Shown here one piece after another: positions 1 through 6,201 of a DNA stretch of 64,000 nucleotides. This stretch comes from Cytophagales bacterium. GTDB taxonomy: Bacteria > Bacteroidota > Bacteroidia > Cytophagales > Thermoflexibacteraceae. Both the position numbers and the translations under genes were made by a program. Position 1 is the first letter of the stretch; each line of letters starts with the position of its first letter. Location of the stretch: NCBI GenBank assembly GCA_013299115.1, contig JAAFKA010000004.1, positions 62,001-126,000 of the forward strand, read 5' to 3'. The notes below the pieces were generated by a model. It was given only the letters and a program-made list of their open reading frames with translations, was not told where the DNA came from and did not search any database.

Positions 1-486
1 ATTTGTACTTTGTCCTTGGTAACTTCCTATAAACCCTGATAAGCCTAACAAGGCATAAAAACAAAGCATGACATAAATAAAACGGTAAAAATAATTAAAA
101 TCAGGCACGCAAGAGTCTGCAGTTTGTTTGATAGCAGGGGCAATAACTTTTCTATTGTATGAAATCAAAAAATAGGTTTGCTGCAAACCCTTGAAAAACA
201 AAATATTACGAAATAAAGGCTTTAAAAAAGGCAATCGATGCCCCACAATATAGAGCATACTCTCCAAACCATAATGCACCTCATGGGTTTGTGTATTAAC
301 CAGAGCTATTTCGTTTTTTGCTCTTGCTCTGTCCACTACTTCACAAGCAGGAAAAGCATCAAGTTGGTCGTATTTCCAACGTCCTTCTTTGTCCAACCAA
401 CCATATTTTGTAAAAGCACCTGTGTAAACGGCACACATAGGACACTCGTGGTCGTAAATGATGACGTGGTTTGATAGAGTTTTCAT
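1..486 (-). CDS. DCC-family thiol-disulfide oxidoreductase-like protein (DUF393), truncated by window edge
   Basis: The frame is open on the minus strand from an ATG at 486 to the first base of the window, so the C-terminus is missing. The N-terminus reads IIYDHECPMC, which matches the D-x-x-C-P-x-C signature that gives the DCC (DUF393) family its name and is a thioredoxin-like redox motif. A hydrophobic stretch near residues 140-155 (FYRFIYVMLCFYALLGL) suggests membrane association. Several short ORFs on both strands here are shadows of this frame. The family assignment rests on the CxxC context. The substrate is unknown. No partner gene is visible because the operon, if any, lies outside the window. 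Confidence 0.75.
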   Translation of the reverse strand, partial: MKTLSNHVIIYDHECPMCAVYTGAFTKYGWLDKEGRWKYDQLDAFPACEVVDRARAKNEIALVNTQTHEVHYGLESMLYIVGHRLPFLKPLFRNILFFKGLQQTYFLISYNRKVIAPAIKQTADSCVPDFNYFYRFIYVMLCFYALLGLSGFIGSYQGQSTN

Positions 487-624
487 AACTTTCAGAAAAA
501 AATGAAACTTTTTCTTTATAACGCAAGAGAAGTAAAAAAGTTGAGTTTCCAAACAAAATTTGGTAGTTTTTTATCAAAAAATGAATTAAAGTTGTCCATT
601 ATTGGTTAAAAATAAAAATTACCT

Positions 625-708
625 TGGTAGTGCCAGACAAGTACTGTCTTAAAACTAATATTTCTCAAAGGAATGTTGGTTTTGAGCATGACATCTGTGG
701 CACTACTA
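625..708. repeat. Palindromic repeat family A, copy 1 (GGTAGTGCCA ... TGGCACTAC)
   Basis: This segment of about 84 bp starts GGTAGTGCCA and ends TGTGGCACTACTA, so its ends are inverted repeats. The interior, with segments such as CTCAAAGGAATGTTGG, also occurs at 16250-16310 and 48341-48433. The N-terminal 20 residues of a longer reading frame starting at 673 come from this element, which argues that the downstream HMA gene starts at 733. Confidence 0.7.
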
Positions 709-732
709 TTACTTCTAATCATTTCTAAACGT

Positions 733-1080
733 ATGTTAAAATATCTTTTAACCTTTTTGTTGGGCTTTTGTCTGCAAATAGGATTTGCTCAAAGTAAAGA
801 AACAGGCAAAGAAACCGCAGAGGTTAAAATCAAAACTTCTGCCCAGTGTGATATGTGCAAAAAACGGATTGAAAAAGCCTTAAAAGTAGAAAAAGGCATC
901 AAAAAAGCTGTACTTGACGTGGACAGCAAGGTGCTAACTGTGGTTTATCAAACCAAAAAGACTGATGTAACTGCTATTAAAAATGCCGTAACAAAAGTTG
1001 GTTATGATGCCGATGAGGTAAAAGCAGACGAAAAAGCCTATAAAAAATTGCCTGATTGCTGCCAAGTTGGCGGACATTAA
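733..1080 (+). CDS. Secreted heavy-metal-associated (HMA) domain protein
   Basis: The protein has 115 residues. A signal peptide (MLKYLLTFLLGFCLQIGFAQ) is followed by one HMA ferredoxin-like domain containing AQCDMCKKRIEKAL, with the CxxC metal-binding pair of copper and mercury chaperones such as CopZ and MerP. The C-terminus has another possible metal ligand set (DCCQVGGH). The ATG at 733 is preferred over an in-frame ATG at 673 because the upstream codons lie in a dispersed repeat and would bury the signal peptide. It probably binds Cu, Hg or a similar soft metal in the periplasm. No metal-exporting ATPase gene is adjacent, so the physiological partner is unknown. Confidence 0.8.
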   Translation: MLKYLLTFLLGFCLQIGFAQSKETGKETAEVKIKTSAQCDMCKKRIEKALKVEKGIKKAVLDVDSKVLTVVYQTKKTDVTAIKNAVTKVGYDADEVKADEKAYKKLPDCCQVGGH

Positions 1081-1178
1081 CAAGCCGTATATTTGCCTTG
1101 TATGACTGTAACATACGCAACTTACGTTAACTAACAATAAAACTAACAATAAAACACTAACAATTAACAACTACTATT

Positions 1179-1811
1179 ATGGTACTAAACCTTTGTATTA
1201 TTGCCTTTGCCATTACTTTGGTCTATTTGGCGGTTGCAGAAAGAGTGGCAACACACATTCGTTTTTTGGTTATAGAAGGATTGTTACTTTTTGTCATTGC
1301 TCTTATCGAACTCAAACATATAGATTTTGCTAATTTAGCTTTTATCTTGGCAGAAACTTTGTTATTCAAGGCATTGGTAATTCCTTATTATTTGCAGCAA
1401 ATCATAGAAAGAAATAAAATTTCGAAAACAGTCAATACCACTATTCCAATTTTTTATATTCTAATTATGGTGTCGGTAGCCATTATTTTATTTTTCATTT
1501 TTGCTTATAGTTTGCCTTCGCAACAACTCAAAATTAAATATTTTACAGTTTCTATCTCTGCTATTTTCACAGGTTTTGTCTTGATAATGACTCACCGAGA
1601 GGTAATTAGCCATTTGATTGGTTATTTAATCATAGAGAACGGCATTTTTTTGCTTTCTGTAGCCATTGGCAGCGAAATGCCTATGATTGTCAATACAGGT
1701 ATTTTGCTTGATATCCTGATTAGTGTGGTTGTTTTGGGGGCTTTTGTCAATCGAATTGGTAGGAAATTTACAGAAATGGAAGTTACTAAATTGTCAGAAC
1801 TGAAAGACTAA
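1179..1811 (+). CDS. HyfE/NuoK-like membrane subunit (hydrogenase-4 component E family), orphan
   Basis: This 210-residue protein is almost entirely hydrophobic, with six to seven predicted transmembrane helices. The segment LIGYLIIENGIFLLSVAIG followed by IVNTGILLDILI resembles the HyfE family of hydrogenase-4 and related Mrp/complex I-like complexes, in which this subunit is a NuoK homologue. Such genes normally sit beside hyfB/hyfF and other complex subunits, but none is present here. The gene overlaps the converging BamA-like gene by 4 bp at the stop codons. The fold and family call is reasonably good. The function outside a complex is unknown. Confidence 0.7.
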   Translation: MVLNLCIIAFAITLVYLAVAERVATHIRFLVIEGLLLFVIALIELKHIDFANLAFILAETLLFKALVIPYYLQQIIERNKISKTVNTTIPIFYILIMVSVAIILFFIFAYSLPSQQLKIKYFTVSISAIFTGFVLIMTHREVISHLIGYLIIENGIFLLSVAIGSEMPMIVNTGILLDILISVVVLGAFVNRIGRKFTEMEVTKLSELKD

Positions 1812-3076
1812 AAAGCCTCTGAAATCAGCACATACAAGTTGGTCGAGTTCAGCCGAAAAGTATTTTGGCGGTTGTCTTCGTTAAAGCCTAAACCATAGTC
1901 GAGGCGGAGATTTAATCTTTCGCCTTTGATAAGTGCAAAACGCAAGCCTGCCCCTACTGCATATTTGAGGTTATCGAAAGAAAATTTGTCGAGTTTATCA
2001 CTTACTCTACCTACAGAGGCAAAAGTAGCCCCGCCCAAACGCCAAATCAATGGAAAACGGTATTCGGCTTGCAAGGCAAGGGCGTGGTTATCTTTGTACC
2101 TGCCTGCATAGTAGCCACGCATCATGGTATTGCTACCCAAAATCCCCAAGTTGCGGAAGTGTGTCTGCCCGTCTGTAAACGTACCTGTGAGTTGAAAAGC
2201 CAATACTTGATTGCGTGTGGTTTTAAAATATTTGCGAACATCAAAACGGACTATGTTATGTTGGAAATCACTGCCCCACAAATTATTAAAATCGAGGGCT
2301 GTAAGCTGAATTAAACCACCTTTGTTGGGTGCGTAGGCGTGGTTGCGGGTGTCGTAAGAAACTACCAAACCCATGCCCACACTCAAACCGCCATTTTTGC
2401 CATAAATAGGCGAATTGGCAAATACACCATTGGTGGTGTACTCTACATCAAATATTTTCTGCAACTCTACAATGCCACCAACAAACAATCTTTTATAAAC
2501 CCGCCGCAACAGTTGCGGATTAACCAAAAATTGCGAGTAACTATATACTTCTTCGGCTTCTTGTTTGCTATTGTTGCCAATTCCCCAAAATCTATCGGGA
2601 AATTTGCTTGCAGTGTTCTCAAAACGCAAAACATATTTTTCTTTTGGGAAAAAAATATTGCCACCTATGCCTATGATAATTTGGTTGCGGGTGGTATAAA
2701 TAAGTCCTGTAGGAATGGTGGAAGTTCGCAATAAGGTATCATTTTTTTTGGTTTTAAACACATAAGCCGTAGCAAAACCAAACCCAAAAGCTGTTTCAGC
2801 AGAGTAGGCAGCCAATGGAAAGACCAAAAACTTGTTCCGTTGTGCTTTACGAACAGAGTCTTCTCTTCGTTTTTGCTTAATGGAATCGGTAAAAAAGTTT
2901 TTACCTAACTTATTAGTTACCGCCAAGGTGTCTGACAAGTATTTTTGGGCTTTTGAAAGTAATTTATTGTGTGGCGTAGCTTTTTCAACTAATTTTTCTT
3001 TGACAGGTACAAACAAACCAGCCACCAAAGCAGACGACCAAAGGCAGAGGAGAAATGATAAAATTGCAAATTTCAT
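1808..3076 (-). CDS. BamA/TamA (Omp85)-like outer-membrane surface antigen
   Basis: The protein has 422 residues and a signal peptide at 1-19. A C-terminal beta-barrel of the bacterial surface antigen (D15/Omp85) type is marked by alternating hydrophobic strands, GGLIQLTALDFNN, an LGSNTMMRGYYAGRYKD segment like the family's conserved loop, and a final barrel strand ending YVLISEAF with terminal aromatic Phe. There is no recognisable POTRA array, so it is a short barrel-only member, a form common in Bacteroidota. The stop overlaps the converging HyfE-like gene, and its start lies 4 bp downstream of the ccmE stop, so the two are co-transcribed. It probably assembles or transports material at the outer membrane. 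The substrate is unknown. Confidence 0.8.
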   Translation of the reverse strand: MKFAILSFLLCLWSSALVAGLFVPVKEKLVEKATPHNKLLSKAQKYLSDTLAVTNKLGKNFFTDSIKQKRREDSVRKAQRNKFLVFPLAAYSAETAFGFGFATAYVFKTKKNDTLLRTSTIPTGLIYTTRNQIIIGIGGNIFFPKEKYVLRFENTASKFPDRFWGIGNNSKQEAEEVYSYSQFLVNPQLLRRVYKRLFVGGIVELQKIFDVEYTTNGVFANSPIYGKNGGLSVGMGLVVSYDTRNHAYAPNKGGLIQLTALDFNNLWGSDFQHNIVRFDVRKYFKTTRNQVLAFQLTGTFTDGQTHFRNLGILGSNTMMRGYYAGRYKDNHALALQAEYRFPLIWRLGGATFASVGRVSDKLDKFSFDNLKYAVGAGLRFALIKGERLNLRLDYGLGFNEDNRQNTFRLNSTNLYVLISEAF

Positions 3077-3080
3077 AGCT

Positions 3081-3494
3081 TTACTTCAATTCTTTTTCTT
3101 CGTATTTAGATGGGCATTTCATCAAGATTTCACTGGCAACAAACACGCCATTTTGGTATTTGCCAATGACTACTACTTTTTCGGATTTTTTGAAGTCTTG
3201 CATAGCAGGTGGCGGATTGTAGCAAACTACTTTCTGAATTTCTTTATTTTCGTCTATCAGGGTGAAAGACAAATAGTTAGCATCTCTTAGTGGCTCGTAT
3301 TCTACGCCTACCACTTCTTTTGCCTCGTTTTTTGTAAGTTCTCCTACAATATGTACTTTGTCTGTTTCTCCATTAGTAGCCATTGTTTTGGCTGTTTTGA
3401 AATTGACATATTGACTTGCATTGCCTGCAGAAGATACAATAATGCCAATGGCAATGGCAATAACCACAATACCAATTAGATGTGATATTTTCAT
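3081..3494 (-). CDS. ccmE: Cytochrome c maturation haem chaperone CcmE, cysteine (CxxxY) type
   Basis: The protein has 137 residues. An N-terminal signal anchor (HLIGIVVIAIAIGIIVS) precedes a single OB-fold domain. The C-terminal motif CPSKY matches the haem-attachment site of CcmE, but the usual His of HxxxY is replaced by Cys. CxxxY variants are known from some archaea and deltaproteobacteria. CcmE carries haem from CcmC/D to the CcmF lyase at the outer face of the inner membrane. None of the other ccm genes is in the window. It is directly upstream of the BamA-like gene and probably in the same transcript. Confidence 0.85.
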   Translation of the reverse strand: MKISHLIGIVVIAIAIGIIVSSAGNASQYVNFKTAKTMATNGETDKVHIVGELTKNEAKEVVGVEYEPLRDANYLSFTLIDENKEIQKVVCYNPPPAMQDFKKSEKVVVIGKYQNGVFVASEILMKCPSKYEEKELK

Positions 3495-3580
3495 TTTTCT
3501 TTGCTGTTTTTGCTTTGCTGCAAAGATATGAAAATAAAACTAAGTCTAATAAAGAGTGGGTAGAATTTATATCTGCTATG

Positions 3581-3702
3581 AATAGAGGTTATTACGATAA
3601 TTTTTGTATAGAAAATTAACTTGTTAATTTTCAGCTAATTGACCTTGCAGTTGGAGGCAACCCCCGCCAAAGGGTACGGTACAAATCGTAATAACCTCTA
3701 TT
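3581..3702. mobile_element. MITE-like element, 122 bp, copy 1
   Basis: The element has perfect 18-bp terminal inverted repeats (AATAGAGGTTATTACGAT at 3581 and its reverse complement ending at 3702). A near-identical copy in opposite orientation lies at 21601-21719. The interior holds TTGGAGGCAACCCCCGCC and a second stem (TTAACTTGTTAA). It contains no coding capacity. It lies between ccmE and the DUF6011-like gene. Element ends are clear. Target-site duplication is not evident. Confidence 0.8.
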
Positions 3703-3732
3703 CAACCTTCAAAATTAAGCATTAAAAATTAC

Positions 3733-4167
3733 CTACCCAAACAAAGTTCTTGTTTTGTCTTTTATCCATTGCCTAATCACTTTGCCCTCAATTTCGCCAC
3801 CTTCGTAGGGTAAGGTAGCCAAAAAATCACGTTTGAATACCTGATACCACCGCAAAGCAACGGCGGGCGTGGCAAAATGCCACAAAATATTGAGAGCAAG
3901 GTCGGCAGCACCCTCAGAGGTGTTGCCCCATTCGTAGCCCTGCGTGGCGTGCAAAAATACCTTGTGTGTTACATTGGTCAGAGGTGCATCGTCATTACCA
4001 CGTTTCAGTAGCACATTTTCGGTTAGCATCCCACAATAACGGTCTGCAAAAGAATGACGATAACGCAAAACATCTGCCTGAATTTTCTCCCAACAATCAG
4101 GACCTATACCACGAGCAATGCTTTCAGGTTCGGTCAAAGGTTTATTGCACAATAAACAAGTTTTCAT
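3733..4167 (-). CDS. Small zinc-ribbon protein with DUF6011/DUF6166-like regions
   Basis: The protein has 144 residues if it starts at the ATG at 4167 (MKTCLLCNKPLTEPES). The longer frame would add 14 hydrophobic residues that overlap the divergent ffs promoter region. The N-terminus has CLLC and a later GPDCWEKI, the pattern of the DUF6011 putative zinc-binding domain. The C-terminal half (SEGAADLALNILWHFATP ... FKRDFLATLP) resembles DUF6166. No enzymatic motif is visible. It stands alone, divergent from ffs. The function is unknown. Such proteins occur on mobile elements and chromosomes and may bind nucleic acid, but that is inference. Confidence 0.65.
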   Translation of the reverse strand: MKTCLLCNKPLTEPESIARGIGPDCWEKIQADVLRYRHSFADRYCGMLTENVLLKRGNDDAPLTNVTHKVFLHATQGYEWGNTSEGAADLALNILWHFATPAVALRWYQVFKRDFLATLPYEGGEIEGKVIRQWIKDKTRTLFG

Positions 4168-4196
4168 AAAGAGAATCGAAAAAAAGATTACTAAAA

Positions 4197-4227
4197 TTTG
4201 TAAAAACAAAAAACCTTCCTACCTTTG
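4197..4227 (+). promoter_or_regulatory. Bacteroidota-type sigma-A promoter of ffs
   Basis: TTTG at 4197-4200, a 19-bp spacer and TACCTTTG at 4220-4227 give an exact match to the Bacteroidota consensus TTTG-N19-TAnnTTTG. The predicted start is about 4-5 bp downstream, at the mature 5' end of the SRP RNA. Confidence 0.85.
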
Positions 4228-4231
4228 CAAC

Positions 4232-4322
4232 GGCAAATCAGTACGACCTGCTCCCTCTGAACCCCGCCAGGGTCGGAAGGCAGCAACGGTGTGAGGTCGA
4301 TGCGGTGCGATATTGGTTTGCC
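4232..4322 (+). ncRNA. ffs: Signal recognition particle RNA, small bacterial (4.5S) type
   Basis: The universally conserved SRP domain IV is present, with the tetraloop and asymmetric loops visible around 4249-4299 (CTCTGAACCCCGCCAGGG, then TCGGAAGGCAGCAACGGT). The ends GGCAAATC and GGTTTGCC pair to close the helix, and a T-run follows at 4323-4328 as terminator. Length about 91 nt is normal for the short bacterial form without an Alu domain. The RNA binds Ffh and directs membrane proteins to the translocon. The promoter at 4197-4227 fits exactly. Confidence 0.95.
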
Positions 4323-4399
4323 TTTTTTGTTTCAAAATTTATTTTATGCTAAACTGCCTTGTTGCAGTTTTTTTTGTGCCTTTTATAGCCAATTATCAG

Positions 4400-4432
4400 A
4401 ATTATCCGACCCCTCAAAGGTGGCGGATAATT
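4400..4432. repeat. Hairpin repeat family B, copy 1 (AATTATCCG ... CGGATAATT)
   Basis: A 33-bp palindrome, AATTATCCGACCCCTC...TGGCGGATAATT, is flanked by AATTATCAG and by AGATTCAACTACTTA. The same module with its flanks occurs at 16316-16348 and 21503-21535. It may act as a terminator but lacks a clear T-run here, so it is better described as a dispersed palindromic repeat. Confidence 0.65.
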
Positions 4433-4479
4433 AGATTCAACTACTTATTACCAACAAGATAAAAACTTCTAATCAAAAA

Positions 4480-4722
4480 ATGAACAACTGGGTAGAAAAT
4501 AATAACCGTTTGAGCAAAACTTTTGTGTTTGCAAATTTTGTAGAGGCTTTTGCTTTTATGACACAAGTGGCTTTTCTTGCCGAAAAGCACAACCACCACC
4601 CCGACTGGACGAACATCTACAATAGAGTGGAAATCAACCTCAATACGCATGACGCAGGGGGGACTGTAACCGACAAAGACCGAAAATTGGCTGCTGCCAT
4701 AGACCAAATCAAAATTGCCTAA
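4480..4722 (+). CDS. phhB: Pterin-4a-carbinolamine dehydratase (PCD/DCoH family)
   Basis: This 80-residue protein contains the family signature EKHNHHPDW followed by [20 protein letters not shown]. The paired histidines (HHP) and the later His-Asp are the catalytic residues. The enzyme dehydrates 4a-hydroxytetrahydrobiopterin in the cycle serving phenylalanine hydroxylase, although many bacteria lacking that hydroxylase also carry PCD for molybdopterin or other pterin metabolism. The length is slightly below the usual 95-110 residues but the domain is complete. No pterin gene is adjacent. Confidence 0.9.
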   Translation: MNNWVENNNRLSKTFVFANFVEAFAFMTQVAFLAEKHNHHPDWTNIYNRVEINLNTHDAGGTVTDKDRKLAAAIDQIKIA

Positions 4723-4724
4723 CG

Positions 4725-4830
4725 TGAATGTAGCCTACGCTTTAGCGTGTGAAGACTAAAATGTAGCCTACGCTTTAGCGTGTGAAGACTAAGATGTAGC
4801 ATACGCTTTAGCGTGTGAAGACTAAGATGT
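4725..4830. repeat. Tandem repeat family C, three units of about 35 bp
   Basis: Three tandem copies of a unit containing ATGTAGCCTACGCTTTAGCG, then TGTGAAGACTAA, follow directly after phhB. Each has the palindrome ACGCTTTAGCGT. The third unit reads TAGCATACGC, as in the related copies at 32653-32750 and the partial copy near 38929. The unit is non-coding and probably a hairpin-forming REP-like sequence. Confidence 0.8.
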
Positions 4831-4875
4831 TTTTGGTTGCTCACAACCGAAAACATTGCGGATTTGAGAATCCGC

Positions 4876-4932
4876 AAGCACTATAAATAAAAACAAGCAC
4901 TATAAATAAAAACAAGCACTATAAATAAAAAA
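4876..4932. repeat. Short tandem repeat, three units of 20 bp
   Basis: Three near-perfect copies of CAAGCACTATAAATAAAAA lie between the family C array and the terminator of the tRNA-like RNA. Confidence 0.85.
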
Positions 4933-4953
4933 AGGTATGCCAACAGCACACCT
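4927..4953 (-). terminator. Rho-independent terminator of the tRNA-like RNA transcript
   Basis: Read on the minus strand: AGGTGTGC, loop TGTTG, GCATACCT, then a run of T. It follows the CCA end of the tRNA-like RNA by about 45 nt, closing a transcript of about 355 nt that starts near 5285. Confidence 0.75.
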
Positions 4954-4996
4954 CTTTAACCTTAACCAATAAACAACACATAAAATAAACACATGT

Positions 4997-5167
4997 TGGC
5001 TGTAGGGGAAGGAGTCGAACCTTCAAGAGGTGGTTAGTTTTGTTCAGGAAATAAAGCTACAAGGCAAAGGTTACGATGACCTATAACTTTACTTCCTGTC
5101 AAAATTTGTCCCATGCTCCTCGCCCACGAGAACGGTGGGTATGGCTGCCAAATTTCATCACCCTACA
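4997..5167 (-). ncRNA. Unclassified structured RNA with tRNA-like ends (acceptor stem, T arm, CCA)
   Basis: On the minus strand the 5' end TGTAGGG pairs perfectly with CCCTACA near the 3' end, which is followed by G and CCA. A perfect 5-bp T arm (GAAGG, loop TTCGACT, CCTTC) precedes it. After the 5' acceptor strand comes a leucine-type D arm (ATG, loop AAATTTGGCAGC, CAT) and then CCCAC, a 7-nt loop CGTTCTC, and GTGGG. The loop lacks U33, and about 98 nt, including a long hairpin (CAGGAAGTAAAG...CTTTATTTCCTG), sits where a variable arm would be. The total is 171 nt. It is not an ordinary tRNA, it lacks the tmRNA 5' consensus and a recognisable tag, and it is too short for a group I intron-bearing tRNA. 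It has its own promoter and terminator. Confidence 0.6.
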
Positions 5168-5289
5168 ATAAAATTTATCAAAGAAACTGAACAAGTAATT
5201 TGAAAATTTCGCAACTTCGTAGTTGCTTACTATTACTTGTGTTTGTTGCTTTTTAGTTTGCTCATTCTCTTTCTGAATGATTGACAATA

Positions 5290-5321
5290 CAAAGATAATA
5301 GGCAAAATCTATTTTTGCAAA
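5290..5321 (-). promoter_or_regulatory. Bacteroidota-type promoter of the tRNA-like RNA
   Basis: On the minus strand TTTG (5321-5318), a 20-bp spacer, and TATCTTTG (5297-5290) match TTTG-N19/20-TAnnTTTG. The predicted start near 5285 leaves a leader of about 118 nt upstream of the tRNA-like 5' end. The leader can form a hairpin with CAAGTAAT/ATTACTTG arms and an inner GCAACT/AGTTGC stem. Confidence 0.75.
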
Positions 5322-5406
5322 TTTTTTAATAAAATTTAATAAAATTTAGAAACTTATCAAAAATACAATCATTTCATTGCAATTTTTTTAATAACAGCTT
5401 TTAAAA

Positions 5407-5889
5407 ATGGACAAGAATTTGAAAATTGATAACATCGATATCAAGATTTTATCTGAATTGATGAAAAATGCCACGACGCCTTACACCGAAATAGCAGACA
5501 AAATTCACCTATCAGGGGGAACTATCCACGTGAGAATGAAAAAATTGGAAGATATGGGTATTGTGCAAGGCTCGTCTTTGTCTGTAGATTTTAGTAAGTT
5601 GGGCTACGACATTACAGCCTTTTTGGGCATTTACCTCCAAAAAAGTGCTTTGTATGAGCCTGTAACCCACGAATTGGCTAAAATTCCTGAAATCCTAACT
5701 TTGCACTACACCACAGGGGCATACAGTATTTTTGCTCAAATTATTTGCAAGGATACCAAGCACTTGCGGGAGGTCTTACACGATAAAATTCAGAAAATCA
5801 AGGGAATAGAAAGAACTGAAACTTTTATTTCTCTCGAAGAAAAACTCAAAAGACCTGTGCAGTTGCAACCAGATGATTACAAATCATAA
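5407..5889 (+). CDS. Lrp/AsnC family transcriptional regulator
   Basis: The protein has 160 residues, typical for the family. The N-terminal winged helix-turn-helix (DNIDIKILSELMKNATTPYTEIA, then LSGGTIHVRMKKLEDMGIV) is followed by a RAM/ligand-binding domain with the characteristic GAYSIFAQIICKDTKHL strand-helix segment. Such proteins form octameric or larger assemblies that sense amino acids and control amino-acid metabolism. It is a single gene, bounded downstream by palindromes at 5892-5939, and its target genes are not indicated by context. Confidence 0.9.
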   Translation: MDKNLKIDNIDIKILSELMKNATTPYTEIADKIHLSGGTIHVRMKKLEDMGIVQGSSLSVDFSKLGYDITAFLGIYLQKSALYEPVTHELAKIPEILTLHYTTGAYSIFAQIICKDTKHLREVLHDKIQKIKGIERTETFISLEEKLKRPVQLQPDDYKS

Positions 5890-5891
5890 TA

Positions 5892-5939
5892 GTATTTGAT
5901 AAATCAAATACCTACGTAGGAACTTGATTTATCAAGTTC
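5892..5939. repeat. Three adjacent palindromes (TTGATAAATCAA-type, family D)
   Basis: GTATTTGATAAATCAAATAC (5892-5911), CCTACGTAGG (5911-5920) and GAACTTGATTTATCAAGTTC (5920-5939) are three perfect palindromes end to end, just after the Lrp/AsnC gene. The core TTGATWWATCAA also occurs at 23392-23413 and 43151-43170. They may terminate transcription, but there is no T-run. Confidence 0.7.
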
Positions 5940-6201
5940 TCTGAAAACTCGTGTTCTATTTCATAAAAGCTTGATTTTTGCTCAAACTATAAAGATGGCT
6001 GCCCCTGTGGGTACAGATTTTCTCGCCTAACTCACAAAAGTTTTTTTTACCTGTGATTGACCTAATTGAACCAAGACAGGAGTAAAATACGATAATAAAG
6101 ATTTCATAGACATAGATTTGAAACAAAGATAGCTTTTTTTCCTAAATTTGAAAAATCTGTAATGTTTTCAGTACACAGCACTATGAAAAAGCCAATGTTT
6201 C
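5940..6201. other. Intergenic stretch with no supported gene
   Basis: The region is AT-rich. On the minus strand a 28-codon frame (MSMKSLLSYF...) at about 6027-6112 lies below a TATCTTTG box at 6132-6125, but there is no good -33 element and no homology could be recognised. It could be debris of the same insertion that left the ISAs1 remnant. Confidence 0.3.

Noticed and set aside
673-732. Upstream start for the HMA protein
   Set aside because: The extra codons lie in a family A repeat and displace the signal peptide.
4725-4830. Possible tmRNA tag-like coding (TACGCTTTAGC reads Y-A-L) in family C repeats
   Set aside because: There is no tRNA-like ends pairing around it and the unit recurs at other loci as a palindrome.
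4997-5167. Ordinary tmRNA (ssrA) or tRNA gene
   Set aside because: The RNA lacks the GGGG...GACGGG 5' consensus, has no tag-coding frame ending in ALAA, and the anticodon loop lacks U33; it is 171 nt rather than about 75-90 or 350-400.
5099-5305. A 68-residue minus-strand frame
   Set aside because: It overlaps the promoter and body of the structured RNA and shows no protein-like conservation pattern. The ATG would be upstream of the predicted transcription start.
5293-5406. Operon joining the tRNA-like RNA and the Lrp/AsnC gene
   Set aside because: The two are divergent and each has its own start signals.
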